The translations under genes and the position numbers were made by a program. Shown in pieces: positions 57,466 through 64,000 of a DNA stretch of 64,000 bases. Positions within the stretch are counted from its first letter, which is position 1, and each line of letters begins with the position of its first letter. The notes beneath the pieces were generated by a model that did not search any database, was not told the DNA's origin, and worked only from the letters and a program-made list of their open reading frames with translations. Source of the stretch: an uncultured Anaerolineaceae bacterium (lineage in GTDB: Bacteria; Chloroflexota; Anaerolineae; Anaerolineales; Anaerolineaceae); the NCBI GenBank assembly GCA_937897615.1, contig CALCNO010000201.1:1-64000 (forward strand). Direction: 5' to 3'.

Positions 57466-60243
57466 ATGAAAAATCTTGAGGCTCTTAAAACGCTTGGCCA
57501 ATCGCTTTGGTATGACAACATCCAGCGCTCTATGCTTCAAAGCGGCGCAATTGCGCGCATGATTGAACAGAATGAGATCGTGGGGATGACCTCCAATCCC
57601 AGTATTTTTCACAATGCGATTGGAAAATCTACGGATTACAACAACCAACTGCAAACGCTGGCCTGGGCGGGTGTGCCCGCAGAGGAAATTTTCTGGTACC
57701 TGGCAATCGACGATATCCAGCGTGCTGCGGATTTATTTGCACCGGTGTATGCCGCCAGCAATAAGCTGGACGGGTACGTGAGCATTGAGGTGAACCCCAA
57801 CCTGGCGCACGATACCGAGGGTACCGTGGTTGAGGCCGTCAGCTTATGGCAGCGAGTTGCCCGGCCCAATTTGATGATCAAAGTACCTGCCACTAAGGCT
57901 GGTATTCCCGCCATCCGCAAGCTCATCGGCCTGGGGATCAATGTGAATGTGACGCTGATCTTCTCTGTGGAGCGGTACAGGGAAGTGGCCGAGGCTTACA
58001 TTGCTGGCCTGGAGGATCGCCTGCTTGCTGGCAATCCTATCGAGCACGTCTCTTCGGTAGCCTCTTTCTTCGTTTCACGCGTGGATACCAGGATTGATGG
58101 CTTGCTCTCCCAAAAAGCACAGGCATCCCCTGATAGGGCAACTGAATTGCAGCATTTGTCTGGCAAGGCCGGCATCTACAATAGCCGGCTGGCATATCAG
58201 GCGTTCCAGCAGGTATTTACTTCTCCGCGTTTCCAAAAACTTCAGGCAGGTGGTGCTACTTACCAGCGTCCGCTCTGGGCTTCCACCAGCACGAAGAACC
58301 CCGCATACCGGGATGTAATATACGTGGAGGAATTGATCGGCGCGCACACGGTCAATACCGTTCCGCCGGTTACGCTTGCAGCGTTTCTGGACCACGGCAA
58401 GGCCGCAGCAACCATTGCTGCGGATCCTGACAAGATTGCGCCGTTGTTTGCTGCGCTGGAGAAATGCGGCATCTCGATCAATGAGGTAACAGAGTCACTT
58501 GAATCAGAGGGAGTACAGGCATTTATTGATGCTTTCAATAACCTGATTGCGTTGATCGATACGAAACGGAAGGATGAAGTCGCCCGGCTTGGCGATTTAT
58601 CTTCGCGGGTTTCACAGCGGCTGCAGGTTTTGGCAAAAACGGACTTTCTCAAACGCCTTTGGCAGCATGACCCCGGCCTGTGGACGGAATCACCGGATGG
58701 ACAAAAAGAGATCCGGCAACGTATGGATTGGCTGGAAGCTCCCTGGAACACCGGGGAGGTCCTTGAACAATACTCCGGCCTGCTGGCAGACCTGCTGAAG
58801 GATGGCTTTACCAATGTCCTGATCCTGGGGATGGGGGGTTCTTCGCTTGCCCCTGAGGTATTCTCGCTTATCCAGGCTGCCGGCAAGGACAGCTCACAGC
58901 AGCTAAAAGTCTCCATCCTGGATTCTACCCACCCGGACGAGGTTGCCGCTGCCGAAGAACACAACCCGCTTGAAAAGACATTGTTCGTGGTTTCCAGCAA
59001 GTCCGGCACAACCGGTGAGATCAATGCCTTTTACAATTATTTCTACGATTGCGCGCACAAGAAACTGGGCGACGCTGCCGGCGCACATTTCATGGCAATT
59101 ACCGATCCGGGTACAAAGCTGGAGCAGTTGGCGCAGGAAAAACATTTCCGCAAGATCATCACAGCCAATCCTCGCGTAGGCGGGCGCAACTCGGCGTTGA
59201 CCGCATTTGGTTTGGTGCCTGCTGCTTTATGCGGCATTGACGTTGCACAGATGATCGGCAATGTACAGTTTTATGGGAAATGGTTTAAGCCGGACCAGCC
59301 AATCGAATCCAACCCCGGGTTTGTGCTTGGCAGCATTGTTGGTGAGGCTGCATTAAGCGGCAGAGATAAACTGACCATTCTGGCGGATGGCGAGTGGAAT
59401 GCCCTGGCTTCCTGGATGGAACAATTGATCGCGGAGAGCAGCGGCAAAAATGGCAAAGGCATCCTGCCCATTGCCACCGAGCCGATGGCTTCTCCGCAAA
59501 AATTCCAGCACGACAGGCTGTTCGTATACCTGCGTAAAGATGGCCATTTGGATCAATTTGCTAGTGCTTTGAAATCTGCCGGCCACCCGCTGGTGCAGCT
59601 TGATGTGAATTCTGCCCTCGATTTGGGGTATCAGTTCTACCTGTGGGAAGTGGCAACCGCCGTAGCCTGTTCGATTCTGGGTGTCAATTCGTTCGATCAA
59701 CCGGATGTGCAGGATGCCAAGACCCGTACTCTGGCTGGCATCGAGGCCTACCGCAAGACCGGGCAGTTTGTGGTGCCGCCACCCCTTGTCAAAGCTGAAG
59801 ACTTCCAGGTGTACTCCAATCAGCACCTGGAACTTGCGGGGGTATCCACACCGATGGATGCGGTTGATACTTTTGTTGCTAAGTGCCATTCAAAGAGCAC
59901 TTACGTGGCGATCAATGCTTTTATCCCGCGCAATGCGCAAAATGAGACACTTTTGAACGACCTGCGAAAGGTTTTGTTGGAGCGTTATGGGGTTGCCACA
60001 ACGTTGGGATTTGGCCCGCGGTACCTTCATTCCACCGGCCAGCTGCACAAAGGCGGCCCGGATAATGGGCTGTTCCTGATTCTGGACAACACTCCCGAGA
60101 GGGATATTTCCATCCCCACGGAAGGCATCACTTTTGGCAAGTTCTGCCTGGCGCAGGCATTGGGAGATGAGGCTGCACTGGCTGCACACGGCCGCAAGAT
60201 TCTACGCTTGCACTTCACCGGATCACAGGTATCACTAACGTGA
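57466..60243 (+). CDS. Bifunctional transaldolase / glucose-6-phosphate isomerase
   Basis: 925 residues. Residues 1 to about 370 are transaldolase: GMTSNPSIFHNAI, VSIEVNPNLAHDTEGT and LMIKVPATKAG with the Schiff-base Lys. From about 385 the protein is phosphoglucose isomerase: VLILGMGGSSLAPEV, VVSSKSGTTGEI and FGPRYLHSTGQLHKGG. The fusion is known from several phyla and links pentose phosphate and glycolytic hexose pools. A GTG at 57463 directly precedes the ATG; either may be the start. Confidence 0.95.
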   Translation: MKNLEALKTLGQSLWYDNIQRSMLQSGAIARMIEQNEIVGMTSNPSIFHNAIGKSTDYNNQLQTLAWAGVPAEEIFWYLAIDDIQRAADLFAPVYAASNKLDGYVSIEVNPNLAHDTEGTVVEAVSLWQRVARPNLMIKVPATKAGIPAIRKLIGLGINVNVTLIFSVERYREVAEAYIAGLEDRLLAGNPIEHVSSVASFFVSRVDTRIDGLLSQKAQASPDRATELQHLSGKAGIYNSRLAYQAFQQVFTSPRFQKLQAGGATYQRPLWASTSTKNPAYRDVIYVEELIGAHTVNTVPPVTLAAFLDHGKAAATIAADPDKIAPLFAALEKCGISINEVTESLESEGVQAFIDAFNNLIALIDTKRKDEVARLGDLSSRVSQRLQVLAKTDFLKRLWQHDPGLWTESPDGQKEIRQRMDWLEAPWNTGEVLEQYSGLLADLLKDGFTNVLILGMGGSSLAPEVFSLIQAAGKDSSQQLKVSILDSTHPDEVAAAEEHNPLEKTLFVVSSKSGTTGEINAFYNYFYDCAHKKLGDAAGAHFMAITDPGTKLEQLAQEKHFRKIITANPRVGGRNSALTAFGLVPAALCGIDVAQMIGNVQFYGKWFKPDQPIESNPGFVLGSIVGEAALSGRDKLTILADGEWNALASWMEQLIAESSGKNGKGILPIATEPMASPQKFQHDRLFVYLRKDGHLDQFASALKSAGHPLVQLDVNSALDLGYQFYLWEVATAVACSILGVNSFDQPDVQDAKTRTLAGIEAYRKTGQFVVPPPLVKAEDFQVYSNQHLELAGVSTPMDAVDTFVAKCHSKSTYVAINAFIPRNAQNETLLNDLRKVLLERYGVATTLGFGPRYLHSTGQLHKGGPDNGLFLILDNTPERDISIPTEGITFGKFCLAQALGDEAALAAHGRKILRLHFTGSQVSLT

Positions 60244-60253
60244 GGGAATGAGC

Positions 60254-60598
60254 ATGAGCCGAATTGACGAATTCAATGCCTATCGCAGCAAGATGAACTC
60301 CCGCATCCTTGCTACTAACCATCTCGGGATCAAACGGTTTTTCAACCTGGACACCGCGGCTTATGAAGACGGTGCAGTGGACAAAAAGACTAAAGAGATG
60401 ATGGGGCTGGTGGCCTCGATGGTGCTGCGCTGCAATGACTGCATCGATTACCATGTGCTGCAATGTGTTAACTTTGGGGTAACCGATGAGGAGTTTATTG
60501 AACTCTTCAACGTTGCTCTGGTGGTTGGGGGCAGCATTGTCATCCCGCATCTACGCCATGCGGTTGAAACCCTCGATCTGGCAAGGGCGAAGCAGTAG
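60254..60598 (+). CDS. Carboxymuconolactone decarboxylase / AhpD-like protein
   Basis: 114 residues. The RCNDCIDYHV motif (C-x2-C-x3-H) is the AhpD redox/active site, so a peroxidase-related or disulfide-handling role is possible. It follows the transaldolase fusion in the same direction and may be cotranscribed. An ATG at 60248 is also in frame, but only the ATG at 60254 has a spaced GAGGG site. Substrate unknown. Confidence 0.85.
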   Translation: MSRIDEFNAYRSKMNSRILATNHLGIKRFFNLDTAAYEDGAVDKKTKEMMGLVASMVLRCNDCIDYHVLQCVNFGVTDEEFIELFNVALVVGGSIVIPHLRHAVETLDLARAKQ

Positions 60599-60604
60599 CA
60601 GGAA

Positions 60605-62506
60605 TCAGGGTTGCTCGAATTCGAGCAGGGCAATCTCCGCTGGTTTTAATTCAAAAACAAAAGACCCATTCTGATGTTTGGGCAATTTGCCTTCAATTAA
60701 CTTTACGCGATACGGGCCTGCAAAGGTATTGGCAGCCAGGGGATGGCCTGCAGTGATCAGGGTGGCGCATTTGGGCTTGAGTGGTGCGTGATTCGCTTGA
60801 AGCTCGACGCTCATCCTTTGCAACGGGTCGCGGTTGATCAGCAGAACATTGAGGGTTTTCTTTTTCTCGTTTATTGTTGCCAAACAATCCAGCGTATCCA
60901 CCATTTGATGCGCACTGATATTTGGTCCCATGCTTTCAGAATTGAACTTTGGCGAGATGGTCTCTATCTGTACCGGCGTACCCAGCATCTGGCTGAACAG
61001 AATGAACGGGTAATAAATGGCAGTGGCAATGGCCGTGTTGTCGTTGGTTTGAATTAACGGGAGCACATTTACCAGTTGTGCCAGGTTGGCAATCCTCACT
61101 TTATCGTTGTTACGGAAGAGCACTGCCAGCGTGGAGGCCACATACAGGGCATCGCGCATGGTATAAGTCACATGGTGCATGCTGATTTCTCCCTTTTTGG
61201 GAGGCAGCCATACATTCCATTCATCCAGTGCCTGATATATTTTTCCCTTGTAGTCACTTGACTCGATTTGTTTCTGGATACGCTTGAGATAGTTATCGAT
61301 GTCAAGCGGTGCAGCGCATATTGTTTTAAAGAGTTCCAGTTCATCGGTGGTGTCTTGCCAGCCTTCCTTTTCGGGCTGGTAGATGTGCCAGGAGAGATAG
61401 TCAATCAGATCGCCGGCTTTTTCCAGAACCTCTTTATTCCATAACGCCGCTGGATTGTTGGCATCCTCAGTAAGTGGGTGGTTGCCAACCGCCACAATTT
61501 TAATGGTCGGATCAACCTTCTTCATGGCGGTGATAAAGCGTTTCATGCGTTTGACGTATTCACCGGCGTTGGTGGTGCCAATTTGCCAGGCTCCCCATAC
61601 CTCGTTGCCTACCCCCCAATAATGAACCTGATATGGTTCAGGGTGGCCGTTAGCAGCTCGCAGCTTGCCCAATTCGGAATCTTTGGAGGAGTTGCAGTAG
61701 GCCACCCAGCGGGCAGCTTCTTCTGGCGTGCCGGAGCCATCATTGACAACGATGCAGGCTTCTGTGCCGATCTCCTCACAAAAGGCCAAAAATTCATCCG
61801 TACCCACCTGGTTGGATTCTTCGGCCTGCCAGGCGGCATCGTGGCGCCGCGGGCGGCGTTCTTTGGGGCCAATGCCGTCTTCCCAGTGATAACCGCTGGC
61901 AAAATTTCCGCCGGGGTAGCGGATCATGGGTGGATTAAGTTGCTTGATCAGATCAACAGTATCGGCGCGGGTTTTGCTGCCATCGCTGCTCCAAATGCCA
62001 TCGTAAACGCAGCGCTCCAAATGCTCCACGAACTGGCCAAGAAGGTAAGGGGAAATTGCCTCTCCTGTGCTGGATAAGTTCACGTGCACAGTTGATTTCA
62101 AGACCGGGCGCAACGCGGCAGTCCAGGAGGGCGGAATTTGTCGGGTTTTTTTGGCTTTCTTTTCCTCTGCAATGGTAAATTCAAGTTCGCCCACATCTTT
62201 TGTGGTTGCTTTTACTGTCACCACGCCCAGGGGCTTCATTGACTTTGCATTTATGACAATATCCGCGTTAACCGGTGTCAGCAGCGGGTTCTCCGGGCTG
62301 CACGTTTCACCTGTCAGGGCGGGTTTTCCCTCCTGGGAGATGGTGATCTGCGAGGAAGGAATTTCACTCCCATCATTAAACAATTGGAACTGGGTGATGG
62401 TGGCGGGGCCAAAGGTGTTGCGTATGATGAACGTGAACCCCGAGGGGGTGCGTTTGAGGCTTTTGGGAACGACCAGCTTTCGCAAAATGAATTCGGGAAT
62501 GCTCAT
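60605..62506 (-). CDS. GH51 alpha-L-arabinofuranosidase with extra N-terminal domain
   Basis: 633 residues. The catalytic region begins near residue 145 (GEAISPYLLGQFVEHLERCVYDGIW-like sequence); the acid/base Glu is in GVGNEVWG and the nucleophile Glu in ALDEWNVW. It removes arabinofuranose from arabinan or arabinoxylan side chains. The first 140 residues (IRNTFGPATITQFQLFNDG) form a beta-rich domain beyond the usual 500-residue enzymes. No signal peptide, so it acts inside the cell on imported oligosaccharides. Overlaps the transporter gene by 4 bases (ATGA). Confidence 0.93.
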   Translation of the reverse strand: MSIPEFILRKLVVPKSLKRTPSGFTFIIRNTFGPATITQFQLFNDGSEIPSSQITISQEGKPALTGETCSPENPLLTPVNADIVINAKSMKPLGVVTVKATTKDVGELEFTIAEEKKAKKTRQIPPSWTAALRPVLKSTVHVNLSSTGEAISPYLLGQFVEHLERCVYDGIWSSDGSKTRADTVDLIKQLNPPMIRYPGGNFASGYHWEDGIGPKERRPRRHDAAWQAEESNQVGTDEFLAFCEEIGTEACIVVNDGSGTPEEAARWVAYCNSSKDSELGKLRAANGHPEPYQVHYWGVGNEVWGAWQIGTTNAGEYVKRMKRFITAMKKVDPTIKIVAVGNHPLTEDANNPAALWNKEVLEKAGDLIDYLSWHIYQPEKEGWQDTTDELELFKTICAAPLDIDNYLKRIQKQIESSDYKGKIYQALDEWNVWLPPKKGEISMHHVTYTMRDALYVASTLAVLFRNNDKVRIANLAQLVNVLPLIQTNDNTAIATAIYYPFILFSQMLGTPVQIETISPKFNSESMGPNISAHQMVDTLDCLATINEKKKTLNVLLINRDPLQRMSVELQANHAPLKPKCATLITAGHPLAANTFAGPYRVKLIEGKLPKHQNGSFVFELKPAEIALLEFEQP

Positions 62507-63798
62507 TTTGTTCCCTCCGCCAATGGGTTCGCTTGTGCTGTGCCTGTCTGCTTTTTCATCATGTAAATGGGTATTGCTGCCAGCAGCGTGGCCAGGCCGC
62601 CTACCTGGAAGATCAGGGGCGTGGGAATGTAACCATTTTGTTCATTAATCACTGCCTGAATGCCGAAACTGGTGGTTAGCCAGCTCCCGATCATTGGCCC
62701 GATCGTCATGGTGAACGCTACCGAGAACAAGATCAGATAGCCGGCAAATTGGCCGCGTTTATCCTCTGGGTAAAGGTCCTTGCTCCAGGCACCGGTGGCG
62801 ATTGTCCAGGCGCTGAGGGGCGCCAGCCACAGGATGCCGGTGAGCACCAGCGCGATGATCGATCTGGAAAAAGAGAACGCAACCAGGCCGATCATCTCAC
62901 CGAGGATGGCTAACAGGGCTACTTTCTTGCGTCCCCACTTATCCACCAGCATGCCCAGCGGATATGCCAGCGCGATGCCACCCAGCAAGATCGCCAGGAA
63001 AATGACAATGGAGGATTCGGTGGTCGTCTTTTTGAGGTAGTGATTGATGTAGATAATCAGGTAAGGGAAGAAAACCTGCTGTGCGATTCCCCACAGGGTG
63101 ATCGAAATGAAGAGCAGGAGCAGGTTCTCGTTGGCGCGCAGTACCGACCAGCGAAATGTGCCGGCGATTTGCGAAAAGTAGGAACCTTTTGGCGGTGCCT
63201 GCGGTTTCTCCGGTTCTTTGACGCTGATACCGGCAGCCAATCCCAGTACCAGCACCAAGCCGCCGATGATATAGAAAAAGGCGTAGTATCCCAGGTAATC
63301 AATGGCGAAGCCAGCTCCGCCGTAAACCACCAGCATGGCTACCCAGGTGAGGATTTCCAGCACACCCATCACTTTGCCACGGTTCTCGACCGTTGTAATA
63401 TCGGCAACGTAGGCATGAAACACCGAGTCGTTAGCTGAGGAACCAAAGAAGGTCATCACGCAGTCAAAGGCGATTGCCAGCACAATGGCGATGCCGATGG
63501 AGGATACAAAAGCGGAGAGGGGGAAAACTGCTGTGGTGACGCCCCAGAGAATATATCCGATGAGGAGAAAGGGTTTTCTTCCCCACTTGTAGCGCATGCG
63601 GTCACTCAGTGCGCCCATGAATATTGAAGCCAGAGTGGCGGTAACCGCGCTTGCTGCCACCATCCAGGAAATTGGCCTTGGATCAGGGGTAATTTCGTTG
63701 TAGATGAAGGTGTTGAAATACTGATTTTCGACACCCCAGGCCAGTGACCCCAGGAAACCCAAAACGTATACTGACCACCATGAATATTTTGATCTCAT
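62503..63798 (-). CDS. GPH-type MFS sugar transporter
   Basis: 431 residues, about twelve helices. The loop SDRMRYKWGRKPFLLIGYILWG and the cation-coupled fold pattern fit the glycoside-pentoside-hexuronide (GPH/SLC45-like) family. It probably imports arabinosides or arabino-oligosaccharides for the coupled GH51 gene. The frame is open to 63858, but the ATG at 63798 follows CGGAGGAAC and starts the first helix. Confidence 0.88.
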   Translation of the reverse strand: MRSKYSWWSVYVLGFLGSLAWGVENQYFNTFIYNEITPDPRPISWMVAASAVTATLASIFMGALSDRMRYKWGRKPFLLIGYILWGVTTAVFPLSAFVSSIGIAIVLAIAFDCVMTFFGSSANDSVFHAYVADITTVENRGKVMGVLEILTWVAMLVVYGGAGFAIDYLGYYAFFYIIGGLVLVLGLAAGISVKEPEKPQAPPKGSYFSQIAGTFRWSVLRANENLLLLFISITLWGIAQQVFFPYLIIYINHYLKKTTTESSIVIFLAILLGGIALAYPLGMLVDKWGRKKVALLAILGEMIGLVAFSFSRSIIALVLTGILWLAPLSAWTIATGAWSKDLYPEDKRGQFAGYLILFSVAFTMTIGPMIGSWLTTSFGIQAVINEQNGYIPTPLIFQVGGLATLLAAIPIYMMKKQTGTAQANPLAEGTK

Positions 63799-63814
63799 TG
63801 TTCCTCCGATGTGG

Positions 63815-64000
63815 CTAGATGGATTGGGCCAGTGCAATGGCACCGAGGATGCCTGCATCTTGCCCGAGTTTTGGCGCTACGATGTAACTGTCTAGTTGCT
63901 GCTTATAGAGTGGTGAACGCAAATAATCATTCAGTTGTTGTTGGAAGGCCGATCTAATTTTGGGCAAAATGCCGGAATGTTGGCTGATGCCGCCGCCGAT
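63815..64000 (-). CDS. ROK family sugar kinase, C-terminal fragment
   Basis: Only the last 61 residues lie in the window: IGGGISQHSGILPKIR, then the closing APKLGQDAGILGAIALAQSI, the usual end of ROK kinases such as glucokinase. It is followed by the transporter gene 16 bases downstream. The N-terminal and zinc-binding parts lie beyond the window, so substrate is unknown. Confidence 0.8.
   Translation of the reverse strand: MGGGISQHSGILPKIRSAFQQQLNDYLRSPLYKQQLDSYIVAPKLGQDAGILGAIALAQSI

Noticed and set aside
1..64000. tRNA, rRNA or riboswitch genes
   Set aside because: All gaps are short and those I read hold promoters, terminators or nothing recognisable; no cloverleaf or conserved riboswitch core seen by eye.

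Overview
The window reads as one contiguous piece of bacterial chromosome, most likely from the phylum Chloroflexota, class Anaerolineae. That placement is inferred from gene content and was not tested by a search. The clues are several Thr/Pro-rich lipid- or membrane-anchored surface proteins, a membrane 'baseplate J-like' protein beside ruvX and mltG, a transaldolase/glucose-6-phosphate isomerase fusion, a Tad/Flp pilus locus without a secretin gene, and type 2 isopentenyl-diphosphate isomerase. Coding density is very high, operons are tightly packed with ATGA, GTGA or TAATG junctions, and no gene-free stretch exceeds about 170 bases. I found no rRNA, tRNA, CRISPR array, insertion sequence or prophage.

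Layout. 1-8.8 kb: the 5' part of a thiolase, a CapA-like lipoprotein, a DUF309 protein, a class III aminotransferase, thioredoxin reductase, a LysM membrane protein, hemW and a Tat-exported L,D-transpeptidase. 8.8-15.3 kb (minus strand): an operon of surface lipoprotein, DEDDh exonuclease, AddB-like degenerate helicase, UvrD-type helicase and Fe-S PD-(D/E)XK nuclease, which looks like a dissected AddAB/RecBCD machine and is the strongest candidate here for a little-described system. 15.4-18.5 kb (plus): baseplate-J-like protein, ruvX, mltG. 18.5-26.7 kb: ferredoxin, superoxide dismutase, an EamA transporter, and a minus-strand run of cinA, an amidohydrolase-CYTH fusion, glgA and malQ.

26.7-35.3 kb: yraN, miaA, an acyl-CoA synthetase, ftsH, a cysteine-rich small protein, efp, two NAD(P)-dependent reductases or epimerases, and the ribosome hibernation factor. 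35.3-42.4 kb (minus): Tad pilus operon cpaB-cpaE-tadA-tadB-tadC running into comF, preceded by two separately expressed Flp pilin genes that are too short for routine ORF lists. 42.4-47.8 kb (plus): a GT-C-like membrane protein, a helical protein plus an SPFH protein ending in an excisionase-type HTH, and sucCD.

47.8-64 kb: acpP; an isoprenoid pair (fni and a prenyl synthase); a folate/pterin operon (FolM-like reductase, folB, folK); a copper operon (csoR, copZ, copA) with a visible G/C-tract operator; a non-oxidative pentose phosphate operon (tkt, rpiB, tal-pgi, then an AhpD-like protein); and a minus-strand arabinoside utilisation cluster (ROK kinase fragment, GPH/MFS transporter, GH51 arabinofuranosidase). 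Together these suggest a fermentative or facultative sugar user with some oxygen and copper defence. Several genes start within about 10 nt of an extended -10 box (TGnTATAAT) and lack a Shine-Dalgarno site, so leaderless transcripts seem common.
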